Shown: in pieces, positions 1 through 11,799 of the stretch
Position numbering within the stretch: the first letter of the stretch is position 1
How the letters are laid out: every line of letters begins with the position of its first letter
The notes under the pieces: model-generated
Database searches by the model: none
What the model was told of the DNA's origin: nothing
What the model saw: the letters and a program-made list of their open reading frames with translations, nothing else
From: Toxoplasma gondii ME49
Lineage: Eukaryota > Apicomplexa > Conoidasida > Eucoccidiorida > Sarcocystidae
DNA: 64,000 nucleotides
Reading direction: 5' to 3'
NCBI RefSeq assembly: GCF_000006565.2
Contig: NC_031477.1
Coordinates: 1,142,274-1,206,273 of the forward strand
Made by a program: the position numbers and the translations under genes

Positions 1-3000
1 AGATTTTACAAATTTAGATTGCCTTGTCGGTATTCTGCGCTGCTTTCCGCAGAGATGATCCGGACACCGGTTCCCGTATCTCTCGTTCAATCGATGGGTC
101 AACACAAACACCTTGTCCGCCTCCTCAGGTGGTTTTCGAAGAGCAAAAGCATGATGAACATGATTCGAACCTCAGTGCTTTCCATCGTGCGTCTGGCCCT
201 GACGCCAGCTCTGTTGCGGCTTGTGAATCCTTGGAAGACGGCCAATACTCCCGACCATTCTGATGCTTCATCAGGCGATGTGGCGCCTGCAGTGATCACC
301 GGCCTGGTGATGGTAAGCATTTTTTTGGACAGTTACTTCGGCGTGAACGTTCCACTCCTGCTGGTCTTGTTGCCGCCCATTATTTCCTTCGTCAAATCGT
401 ACTCGATGAAGAATCTGCTGGAGCAAATGATCGACAACCTCGAGCTGCCGGAGCTTGCAGCTAATATTCTCGAACCTTTCTTGCCTCAGCTCGAACAGTC
501 TCTCGTCCAGTGCATCCGGGACTACGTCACAGTTGATTTCCTGGACGGCATCATCCGCCAGTATCTGAGTAGCCGCTTCAACCTCGACGCTTTGAACCTG
601 GCCTCAAAAATCAAAGACATCGCCGAGTTCCTCGTCACGTTCACTCGCAAACGCGCCGCGGTCATGCTCATCACGCTGAAGCGGTATTTCATCACGCCGA
701 CGCTCCAAGACTACGTGCGTACTTTGAAAGACTTTGTCGTCAGTGTCGTGACCAACGGCGCTGACGCGATCGCCCACCAGCTGCTGTACCGGCCGCGGAA
801 GCTTCACCCGGCCATCTTTCTGTACATTGTTCGTGGCACTTCCTTGATCGACGCCGTGGGACTGAAGGATTTCTACGAAGTCGTCCTCGCCGTGTTCCGG
901 GACCGCGCCCTCGCCGCGATCAATCCGACGATCACAATTTCTCCAGAAGTCACAGCGGGGCTGACGCGTTTGGAGAAGATCATTGCCTTCGGCCTGTTCC
1001 CGCCAACGCATCCGCTAAATCCCTTGGGCTTTCCCTCGCTCACGGAGAAGGCCTGGCAGACGCACACGAACAAGTACAGACTGGAGGTTTTCCCGACGGC
1101 GCGCGTTGCGGTCACAGGTTTCGTCGGCGAGCTTCACTTGACCATCGTGCACGGCCAGAGAGAGCTCGCCCACAGGTTCTGGATCAAGGATGTGAAAGAT
1201 ATGACTCTGCGGCAGCTGAAGAAACTGCGCGGCGTCGTCAAAAATCAAGCGCTCACTTTTGAGTTCAGGCGACACAAACAACAGCGTCATGCAGGCGATA
1301 TCGTCGTGCGGCACCCTGTTAAGAAGGTGAAGTGTACACTCTCGGTTCGCTTTCCGTCACTCTTCGCTGAGGCTATTCAACACGGGGGCCTCATCGAGGA
1401 TTTGAACAGCACGATTCCGGGCATCATCAAGCACTTGCAAAGCATAAGCTCGGAGGGCCTTGAAGACGTCTTGACTCAGCTCGCGACGCACCTCCCAGGC
1501 ATTGAAAACCCTGAGGCGCTCGTGAAGGAAGCTGGGAAAATGATCGAGCGCAAACTGTACACGCACTTGCTTCTGTACGAGTACCTCTCCGAGCCGAACT
1601 GGTTCTCGCTCGACTTTGCTCTCACGGTGACGCTTCCACGCGAGGACGATGCCGCGGCTGCTGCCGGACCGACATCTGTCGAGGTGACTGTTTTGGTTGG
1701 AGAGCATCAGGTGGCCAAGAGCTACCTCGTATCTCTGTTTGATCATCAAACCCATATCACTCAACTCGACAGGACCGTGAAAACTCGCTGTGGTGTGAAG
1801 GCGACATTCCTCCAGCGTCTCCAGGGCGGTCTGGGCTTCCATCGCTCCAAGGAATCCACGACAAAGTGTATCAAGATCGTCGAGTTCAGCACTGACACGT
1901 CAGGTGGGTGACGGAAACGTACGGTTTTCAGTCTTTCGCAGAAACAGGGACTTGTGAGTGGCGATCACCTCGATCGCGGGGCATTTTCGCGAGCCTTTCA
2001 GCTTGAGTCGTCAGTGAGAGCCGGTGCTGACTTTCGTACCACGCCAGCCAACGCTCAGGAAGAGTTTTAGAACTGCTCATCGCCCCGGAGGATTTTGCCT
2101 CTGCTTCTGGAGATTCCCCAACGTTTCTCCTTCCCGGACTGCTAATCTCTCTTGCGGAACACTGTGGCCCTATTGACTCGTAATTCCTGCTTGTGTCTCT
2201 CTGCTCACAGGCCGCTCCTGGTTATCCCTCAGCTGGAACAGTCCCAGTGGATTCGTGAGCCAGCGCTTTTTGGTCACGCCAACGAACAACCCGGACATGA
2301 CGAAAACCGTCGAGCAACCGGCCGAGGTAGGTCTGGTCTCCTCCCTTTTCAGGAGTCATTTCCTGTCGGAATGGTTGAGCATGAAACGCAAGACAATCGA
2401 AAGCGAGAGTCTGAAAGACACTGTCCTTAAGTCGTCGGGGCAGGTCCGTTCCCGATATGCTGCTGAGGACCAGAGTCGCCCTTCTCGCGCTTACAGCTGG
2501 CGTTTGCCTGCACTTTTCCCTTTCCTTCAAACCGATCGTCGTAAACTCGCGCGCTGGGTATCTCCCCTTATATATCCTTGTGTCGCGTTGTGTTTTCTCG
2601 CGCGTTCTGCAGCGACCCTTGTCAGATGAGAAGCTGGAGGACCTCAGAACGCGCATTGCCGCTGCAAGCGCTCATGGAGGCAAGAGCTACGACCTCATCC
2701 ATTGGACGGCATTCACTGTCCTTTTCAGGAACTCAGTCGTCAATGCATATTATCGACGGCAGCGACGGGACTTCCGGCGCCAAATGTCGTCGACAAGTGA
2801 CTCAGGGAAGAAGGTGTTTCGGGAGCGTGACTACCTAGACAGCGAAATTTTTGGGAAGCCACAGGCGTCTCTCAATCCTGCCTGGATGATCAGCCTCGAT
2901 GCACTGCTGCGCCAACCCAAGTATAACACGCTGGTGGACATGTTGGGGGACAAGTTGCAGCTTTTCAAGGAAGCGCTGGGACTTGCGTTGTCGAATATTC

Positions 3001-6000
3001 AGGCGACCAAGGCGGACACTCTGGGGTCAGATGTCGAGCTGCTCACAGCGGAACGTCTGGCCCAGCCTTGCCCGGAAGGCATGCGGGAAACGGTGGAAAT
3101 GCGTAACATTTGTGAACAGAACAATGGCGTCTGGGGTTCGCTCTGGATTACCGACCGCAACTCCCCGCTCCTCCACTACATTGGGAAGAAGAAGATGAAG
3201 ACGCCAGCGCTCTTCAAGTACTGGCCCACAGAAACGGTGGAGGCGTCAGGGAGGTATGCAGTGGGCGATCTTGACGAGATTGAACAGTACATGCACAGCC
3301 GGAACCCCCCGGTGACAGTGAAGATTGTTGCTCTGACAGTCGTCAGCCAGCAGCTGCTCTTGCAGCTCTACGACAACTTCCTCGAGGCGGAAGCCACCGG
3401 CCGCGTCAAAGACACTAAGGAAAAGTACCAGGTTCTGAAGTACGCACACATCAGTCTCTTGCGTCTGCTGAAGACGTACACGTCTGTGTCCCGTGGTGTC
3501 CAGACCGAGTCCGTTCCTGAGGTGCTCCGGAACGCGGGTCAAGCTGTGCTCAATTCTGTAGAGCCGGCTTCCGTGATGACGGCGGAGGAAAAGTACAGCT
3601 GGTCCAGCATGCTGGAAGCCCACGCCGAACAGGTCTACAGAGACATGGAGATTTGCTTTGGCCTTCGAGAGCTATCCTTTACGCTCAAGACGCCGGCGAC
3701 CGGAGTAATGAACGGCGGCCGCCCGCGCTACATGGTTTACCTGATGACCATGCTGCACCAGAATCCGTATGCAGAGGGAACGGGGTTTCAATCTGCGCTT
3801 CAGGACACAGCCATCCGGCGCGGCTGCTCCGCTTCGCCTGTGAATTGCCCGAGCCCGGAGGTGCTCTGGAATCATGTGTACACTTCGTTGCTCGTCATGG
3901 TTCAGCTCGCGCCTCACCCGGCCATCCTGGAGTTCCTTCTCGCTGCCCGGGACCTCGATTTTACAGGAAGAGACGACCCTACGGTGAGTGTTTTGGCGAC
4001 GCGGCAGCAATACCCCCGAGAGGTACCCCCACCCTGTTTGTGAATGACTTTTTCATGTTCCGAGGAGCGGTTGAGGGAGGAGGTTTTCGCCAGACAGACG
4101 GGAAAATGTGCTCGAATTTGTCGCCTGCAGCTTGCTTTTCATTATGAGAGATCTTGCGTCTGGGGGCTGCCTTCAGGAACCCTTGAGCTTCGTTGAAGCC
4201 ATGTCGCTCATCCAGTACGGCTGGAGTATCATTGCAAAGTGGAAGATCACCCCGGAAGTGGAGCACTACTTTTCAGGCAAGGTTGACATACAGTGGATCC
4301 GGCGGATGCTTTCGCTTTTCGACGACGACGAGACGCTTCGTGTCCTCATCGTCCTTACACCGCCGCTTCACTTGAAAACGACGGTTCTGCAAAATCCTCG
4401 AGCCATCCTTCAGAAAGCCACCTGGAACGCCCTGATTGCACTCTGGGGATTCCGAGGCGCCTTCGGCCGCTTCGCAGTAAGCCCTGTGATAAACCCGTCC
4501 TAATGGTACTCTGTACGGAAGGCTTACGTCCACCAATTCATATTAACGATCTTGAACCTGGTAATCGTCTAGATGTAGTCAGTGGTATACACTTTTCTGG
4601 ATTCATTGCAGGCGTCGTCTTGGCATTCTTCGGTGAGAATGGCTTGATGCGTGTTGCACGCTCTGCCACAGACTGTTTTCGATGTCGCCATCTCCCATAT
4701 GCTGTGAGACATGTTTGGATTGGTCCCCGGGAAGCAGGCGAGCCCGTGAACCTGCTTGTTGCTGCTTAACTGCGACGTACAATGCCGAAACTGTGGTTTT
4801 ACACAACTTTGATTGCAACGCTGTGTCGCCCCCAGTCCACTGCTGGTGGCTCTGTAGCTTCGACTTTGTTTCCCTTGTAGAGTCAAGCCGCGAACCGCAC
4901 GACTGGTGACATATGACTGAAGCTCCAAGAAAATCTCGAAAGACTTCTCGTCCGCCAGTGATGATTCAATGTGTCTCGACATCTCCAAGTGCAAGTGTTC
5001 TGTGGATTGTGAATTAGACGTTCTTTGTGGCTGGTCAACGAGTGGGCTCGTCACTTCGATGGGCAGCGGATATCGAGCGGAGTACTTTCGCCGTCTCATG
5101 TGCGCGGGGAGCCTTGACAGAGAAGGTGTCTTCGAGACGCCCATGTGTGTCTTGATATGCTCTGTCTTTTCTTCTCTCCGCAGTTGGAGGTTCGGAATGG
5201 ATGGCGGAGACAAGTGGAGTCCGGGGTGCCGTATGACATGGCAACATCAGATATGGATTCGTTGAGAATGCCATTTCCGGTTCGCGACTTCATCGAGGTC
5301 GAGCTTCGCGAACTCATGGCTGATCCAGAAAATCCGACGACGCCAGTCTTGATTCTGGAGAGTCCAGGCCTGAAGGTGATCGACAAATCGCTGCTTGAAC
5401 TGATCCCCGTTGTTCGCCGGACAGGCCAGCTTCCCCTTTCCCATCCCTTGTTTCTCCAGTTGATGGGGCAGGTCCGCAGTTATCTGCACACGCTGCGCGC
5501 CACACAAGGCGCGAAGTTTGCGACCGAGAAGTTGGCGGACACAGCTGTCCGTACGCGTTTTCTGTCGATAATTCGCGAGGCGGCTCTCAAGGCTGCGTTC
5601 ATGCAGCAACTGCAGCTAGATCTTACACAGCGGATCTTGTGGAGTCGGCACCAGTTCTTCCACATCAACAACATGGCGAAAATAAGCGAGGACTTCACCC
5701 TCAATGGCGTGATGCCTTCAGACTACAAAGAGCGGCTGCAGGAGCTGTTCCCCATCGTCTGTGACACCATCTCAGCTTCTTCCTACGATGCCGCCCTCAG
5801 CGTGCTGGGTGTGCACATCGCGCCGATCGTGGCATTCCGAGAAAAAGTGATCCACACACGGCAGTTGCTGCGGGATGCCGGCGCTGAAGTCCCCCCGCAA
5901 CTGCAGCACCATCCCCTGGAAAAGTTCATCGCGACAGCCAAGTGTGGATCCCTGAACAATGTGCCAGGGAAGCACGGAAAGATCGAACAGGCCTGCAGAG

Positions 6001-7856
6001 ACCTCGACGTCGCCCGCGAGAAGGTTCTGGCGGACGTTAACTTCTCTCCGTCCTTCGTTCAGCGAGTCGCGGAAGTGGAGGCGACTTTCGCGGAGCGCGT
6101 GAGCTGTGCAGGAGAGACAGAAGATGTGCAGATGCTTCAAAACTTCTTTGTCCAGCTGATGGACGACGCAACAAAGAACGCGGGCATCGTCCGGTACTGG
6201 AACACGTTCATGTCTGCGAGAGAAAAGCTTTTTGATTCCACTGCAATCGAACCGCTTACTGAAACGGTGCTCGCGTCAGTGCTGCACAAACTCGCTCTGC
6301 ACGCTCGCGCAGGCAGTTTGACAGATGAGCTCGACCGATCCGTCTATCCTACCGTCTGCCGGTTCATGTCCTACGTAAGGCGCGCGAGGGGTGTGAAGAC
6401 GGCAGTCGACTTCTGTCGACGCCTCCCAGAGGGTCGACCTATTCTGCACCGTTTCTTCCACCAAAGTAAGAGGAATCAGATCATGCGTCTCGAGCTGAAC
6501 AGCTTCTCGTTTACGCGAGGCCCAAACGCGTTGTGGATGGAAGACTTCAGTGAACTGAACAACACCAGCGAAACGCTCTACCCTCCGCACAACGCTGCAG
6601 TCATCAGCTTCTTCCGCATGGTTCGCGATGCGAGCTCGACGCCGCGGACTACGCCTACAGACCCGCCGTCCGTTCGGAGGCCCTCAGCTTTGGCCAGAAA
6701 TCTGGCAGAAGTCGCAGATCTCGTTCTGGACAAGCTGCGAAAGAAACGGAACACGATGAGCAAGTGGAGCAAACGACTAATAAATTCAATCCTAAGAATC
6801 GTCGACGCAGCTATTATGCTCGCCATCAAGGCCGTCCAGCGATTCGCATCCACCTCCAAGCGACAGATCGCTCTGGCTCGTGAGGAAATCAAAGTCCAGC
6901 GTGACCTCCAGCGGCGCGTCACTGCGGCCTCTCAGCAGGACAGCGCGCGCGAGCGAGATGTCTCAGCATCGAATCAGCACTCAACTGCGTCCTTCCATGC
7001 AGAGCCCGAGCAGTCACTTCATTCTGTGGCGATGGTTCAGATGAGTGTCACGCCTGTCACCTCAATTCTCTACAAAAAAGTATCGGCTGAGCTTCTAAAG
7101 GTTCACCGCTACTCTCCTGGATGGATTGCGTCGGCGCTGGGCACTAGCACTAAAGAAACCGCGATTCTTCTGCGCACCAAAGCGACTGTCCCTGGTTCTG
7201 TGAAAGACATTGCAATGTCCACGTGCGTCAACATCTTTGACAACATCGTGTTGCCTACGCTGACAAAACCGAACGTCCTCGCCCCCGAGACCATGATTCG
7301 GAACGGTCTCGCGCAGTTGACCCGGGCGCTTCACTACGCGGTTATGCCGAACCTTGGAGCAGTGGAGGAAAAATTTAAGAGAGCGCGCACGAAAGACGGG
7401 ATGCTGCCCATTTTAGTCCTCGTTCACGGGATCGTGCTGTCGGCCGTCACTCAGCTCGAGGCCCTCATGCAAGACAACAAGTGGCAAACGGAAATGGTCC
7501 GCCTGGTGCAGGAACTCATCCGAAATCTGAGCAGCTCGTTCATCGGACTGGTCAAGAGATTTCGTATTGCCGACGCCTTGTGCGGAATTACTGATCCTCT
7601 TCTCGACGCGATCGCAGATGCCGTCGAGAGGAATGCTGGGTCGTTCGCTCACCTGTTGACAGACATTATGCAGGTCGACACTTTCGGTTCGCTCATCAAT
7701 TTTGTCCAGGCCCAGCTGTTGAAGGAACTAAGGCTTGCTGCTGACTCTGGGGAGGTGCATAGTCTTCTAGAGATCCTCTCCTCAACCGGTTTCCTAAATT
7801 TGCTAGCAGACGGAGCCAAAGGACTCTATTACGTATATCATAAAGAGAAACTGTAA
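1..7856 (+). CDS. Large multi-exon membrane protein, 3' part (possible rhoptry neck protein, RON3-like)
   Basis: Proposed exons are ..1903, 2211-2326, 2613-3983, 4177-4476 and 5184-7856; every junction is GT..AG and reading phase is kept (phase 1, then three phase 0 introns). The first exon is open to the window edge, so the start is not defined; a possible acceptor is at 52 and the first ATG at 55. More than 2,090 residues are visible. Two hydrophobic stretches lie near nucleotides 290-410 and suggest membrane spans. Beta-rich segments follow (about 1060-1350 and 1600-2300). The rest is mainly helical, with a basic amphipathic stretch near 6740-6900 and a basic C-terminal tail. I recognise no catalytic motif. 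Size and membrane segments near the N-terminus would fit RON3, a rhoptry protein of about 2,200 residues in Plasmodium, but I cannot confirm this; it may be another lineage-specific secretory protein. The coding region itself is well supported, the identity is not. Confidence 0.6.
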
Positions 7857-10038
7857 ACGTCTATACGCTGTTTTCAGCGTTGTGGTAAGAGGGAAGAAAG
7901 GTGCAGGTAGCGAGACTCGTGTCCATGTCGTGTGACTGTATTGCTAGATTTTTTTTGTTTCTATGGAGTGACGGTTAGGTCTTCCGTCCTAAATGACTTG
8001 TTCTCTGTCATACACTCAGGTTGTGTTTGTTGAATGGGGCTCCCCTGGCGGCCGCCAACGTTTCGATGTGTCATTTTCCTTTGCAACACCGTACGCGTTC
8101 GGCGGCGCTCCGATTTGGGGGCAGGAGTAAATCATCGAGTTCATTATTGGCATTTTGAAGACGTCTGCGGAACATATCTTCGGGTCGCTTGACGTTGCTT
8201 TAGTTGTACTCTTCCGTACGGAGGGCAGGTTTATTGGCAGCACCTGCCCCATGGTTCAAGTGCTATGAGCTGAATGGAGTCGTGGTCAAGATTGTGATGC
8301 GTGTAAGACGTTGACGCTCTCCTAAGGGCAAGTCTAGCAAGTCCTACCCAGACAGCGATCGACTCACACTTCGGGACAGAACGCGTACCAGAATGGTGTA
8401 GAGATACTGGCGTTCGAACTCAGAGTCATCATATCCATCATCGCGCCGTCGAAGTGGGCGCGTTGACCGCCCCGTGTGATCTCGAGGGAGAGCTCAGTGT
8501 AGGAAGAGATCGGGTGCTACCTTGAAGAAAGGCAGGTGCGCCACGAGATCTAAACGCTGGCAGACTCTCACTGATACGTATCAGCCAGAACGGCTCGTTC
8601 ACCTGGTTACAAGAGCTCACCAGAGTCCGTTCCCGCCTGGGCGCTGACTACGTTCGCATCTGTGAGACGAGTCTCGCCAACACACCTCACCGAATCAATT
8701 ATCCGTCACCCACATCACACATATCGTATCCCATTGGCGCTCGTACAGGCCCACCTCATGCACTGCTCTGTTGAGCAGCCGCAAAACTCGTGAAAGATCA
8801 GAGAAGCGCACTGCGCTCTCCCGTTTCTGTAAAGTTGTTCCTTGCGGCGAACCCCCCTCCTGTGTCGTCACCGCTGCCGACCAACGGTACCGCCACGATA
8901 AGCATGTGCAAAGAAGAATTTAGCACCTGTGGTTCCCAAGGGATCTGGAGTTGTCAGCTTTACACCAAGAGGAAGTAGGTTCTGCGACTCCAGCACGCGA
9001 AACAGTTCGAAAGCAACCAACGATGGATTGTGGGCAAGCCTTTTCAAGACAGATGTTCACGAGGGTAACTGCAACGTATGTGTTCACGTAGTTCATACCA
9101 GTGCAGGGATTGCGATTTCTGAGGTGAATACGGCATTGTGGACTTGGCGTTGTGTGAAGCCAGAGACTTCCGTACCTGCTAGACAGAAGATGCCATGTCG
9201 TTAGTAAACCAACTTAATGCTTCCGATATTTCCGACCTTCCACACCAGCTGAAGCTCTCTATTTGGGTTACAGCCTATGGCGTGTGCAGCTACGCAGCAG
9301 TTAGCGAAGCAAGGCTGCATCGGGGATCCTCCCGCCGTTACAACGGATGTGAAGTCCAGGCGTGGTTATCCACTTTGTGAGTGATAACAGAACCAGACAA
9401 CCCGGACGTATGAAACCGAACCAGCAAAAGCCTGTTCAGAAACATAACGTGCAATAGAAACTAAGTTTGAATATAACTTCCAGATTCGGAGTTCTGAATA
9501 TTTCTGCTCTCAAGGGCTGACTGTAACTGCAGGCAGCCTGCCTTGAGCTTCGGGTGTTGTCGTTGAGGAACTCGCGGGAGCGTCCCTCTGTCAAGCTTAT
9601 TCTCGAATGTTTGAAAAGTACCCACGCGTTCTACGAGCACGATTTTTGATTGTACAGCTGATGTCGCATGAGGAATTGACCTGACGCAGACGGACAACAG
9701 ACTCTCAACGAACCTATCCTATCCTGCAACAGCACTGTACACTTTTATTTTTCGGAGAGCGAAAACCATGGCGTGTCTGCTGGTCCGTCTCAACCGCTTA
9801 TCTGTGAGGTAAACAGCTTGCTGGTGGTCCGCGACTAATCCGATTGATTGCACAGGGGTGCCTGCGCGCTGAAAGTCCACAGCCCCGCCATTCGCATGTA
9901 TGCCCAGTGAAAGGCACGAACTGTGCGGTGGAGCTGCTCTCACGTTTCTGTCTGACATGTCCAAATACCTTTCTACCAATCCTGGTTTGAAGTGAACCTG
10001 GTCAGGAGTGTTCGACCTTCGTAGTCGATCTGCATCCC
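7857..10038. other. Gene-free convergent spacer
   Basis: This stretch separates the 3' end of the large (+) gene from the 3' end of the (-) coiled-coil gene and must hold both 3' UTRs. Open frames are short, lack supported splice sites and show no family resemblance. No tRNA-like or strong repeat signal was seen. Confidence 0.6.
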
Positions 10039-11799
10039 TTACGCTTCCTGCGCCTGGATCGCAGCCCGCAGCTGCTGCGGGTCTTCCTGCCCTTCGGCTG
10101 CTTGCCGGATCGCTTCAATCTTGGCGTTCGCATCTTTGAGTTTCTCTTCCAAGATGACCAAATTGCTTCGCGCGTCGTTTGTATCGTTTTCGATGCGGTC
10201 GATCACGTCGCACATCGCCTGCACAACCTTTTCAGTCTCTTCCTGTTCCCGTTTGGTTGCTTCTGCGGCCGTTGCGTGGACGTTCTGCAGATCGATGACG
10301 CGTTTCGTCGTGATGTCTTTCAGAGTGGTGGCTTTGTCAATTGCGCTGTTCAGCTCGTCGATCACACTGAGCATCACCTGCGTTTCCTTCTCCAATTGCT
10401 CCAACGCCTCGCGTTTCCCCTGTTCGCCGCGAGGTCTTCCACCGGCTCCCACAGTCCCTCTTTGCGTATCGACGTCACCTACGAGACTCGCCACCTCCAC
10501 CGAGGCCAAGTGCACCTCCTCTTGGAGCGCGGCGCGCTCGGCTTCCAAGCGTTTTATCTCCTCGTTGGTCTCCTTGATTTGCGCCACAATCGCCGCGATC
10601 TTCGCGCGCCGGTCCTCGGCTTCGCGTCCTGCCGCCTCCAGCACAGCGGCCTTGTCTTCGACGACGCCTTCACTGGTCTCTTTCAGTTGCTTGAGCATGA
10701 CTCGCGCAGTGGCCGCCCGCTCCGATTCGCTCTTCAGGGCCTCGCGTTCCATCTCGAGCTTCGCCTCGAGTTTCGTCACATGTTGCTGCAATTGATTCAC
10801 GACGTTTTCCGCCTCTTGTGCGGCCTGCTCCCGCTCCCAGATCTGGCGCCTGACCACCCCGAACCTGCCTGTCACAGCGTTGACTTCGGCCTTGAGCACG
10901 CGCGTCGTGAGCTGCCCGGCACCGAAGATAACGCCTGCAAACATCAGCATTTTCCCCAGGGACATCAGCATCCCCCCCGCAGGCAAGTTTGACACCGACG
11001 CCTTCAGTTTGGCGACCATTGTGCCGACGAGCCCGTTCACGAACTCCACACTCGGCAGCGTCGGCTCGTCCGCAGCAGGTCCCGGCCTCTCACTCATCAA
11101 CCACTCGAAGAATTTCCGGAGCGATTCTGTTGGCTTCCACGAGGACGCGACGACACCCAGCTGCTCGAGCGCCCGACTCTCGATTTCAGTCGCGTCTCGA
11201 TCAACGTTCTCTGACTTCAACAGATGCGGGAAGAGGTCCGCGAAACGCAGCGGCCCACCCGCCGACGAACGCGCCGCTCCGCTCTGCGGCGCCCCGAGAA
11301 ACGGGAGGTGACCGCTGTACACAGCCAAACTCACGACTGTGGCGGCAAAGAACGCCGACAAGACGTAATGGTCACGAGCGAGTTTCGTTGCGCGCCGGAC
11401 GACGTCTGCTGGGATTTTATAGGAACTCGCTATTTCTGCTTTCGCGTCCGAGTCTTCCAGCGCATCGTCAGACACCTGGACTACGTCGCTTGTGGATGTC
11501 GAGGCCTCCGGCACCTGGTCTGTCACCACTGCGAGGGTGACGCCGCTGTCGCCGACAAAGTTGGCGATGCGCTTTCGATTCTGAACTAACAGGTACGAAA
11601 CCACAGAGAGGAGAACCATGAAAAACACAGTCGTCCCCACCCGGGAGCGCGGAGACGCCGTAGAACCTGTCGCCTCTGTGCTGCTTCGTCTTCTGAGCTC
11701 CCGTCGCCGTCTCGCCAACGTAGTCGGTCTCGGGAACTCAACGTTGTCCTCCTCCACGGCTCCTCTCCTCCGCCCTCCGTCTCTGCGCGAAATCGCCAT
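10039..11799 (-). CDS. Membrane-anchored coiled-coil protein, function unknown
   Basis: An intronless frame of 586 residues. The open frame extends five codons further upstream but only from GTG, so I start at the ATG at 11799. Visible order: a basic N-terminus with RRRRELRRRSS near residues 30-40, a hydrophobic span at about 57-72, an acidic Ser/Thr-rich linker at about 95-122, a second hydrophobic span at about 147-165, a third Gly/Met-rich hydrophobic segment at about 273-297, then an almost unbroken heptad-type coiled coil from about 315 to 580 rich in Glu, Lys, Ala and Gln. There is no classical signal peptide, so it would insert through internal signal anchors. The architecture suggests a membrane tether or organelle-surface scaffold, but I do not recognise the family. 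It converges with the upstream large gene and diverges from NOP9, with about 1.9 kb between the starts. Confidence 0.8.
   Translation of the reverse strand: MAISRRDGGRRRGAVEEDNVEFPRPTTLARRRRELRRRSSTEATGSTASPRSRVGTTVFFMVLLSVVSYLLVQNRKRIANFVGDSGVTLAVVTDQVPEASTSTSDVVQVSDDALEDSDAKAEIASSYKIPADVVRRATKLARDHYVLSAFFAATVVSLAVYSGHLPFLGAPQSGAARSSAGGPLRFADLFPHLLKSENVDRDATEIESRALEQLGVVASSWKPTESLRKFFEWLMSERPGPAADEPTLPSVEFVNGLVGTMVAKLKASVSNLPAGGMLMSLGKMLMFAGVIFGAGQLTTRVLKAEVNAVTGRFGVVRRQIWEREQAAQEAENVVNQLQQHVTKLEAKLEMEREALKSESERAATARVMLKQLKETSEGVVEDKAAVLEAAGREAEDRRAKIAAIVAQIKETNEEIKRLEAERAALQEEVHLASVEVASLVGDVDTQRGTVGAGGRPRGEQGKREALEQLEKETQVMLSVIDELNSAIDKATTLKDITTKRVIDLQNVHATAAEATKREQEETEKVVQAMCDVIDRIENDTNDARSNLVILEEKLKDANAKIEAIRQAAEGQEDPQQLRAAIQAQEA

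Noticed and set aside
11224..11589. Frames on the + strand opposite the coiled-coil gene
   Set aside because: Antisense shadows; the minus strand shows a continuous heptad coiled coil and a proper ATG.
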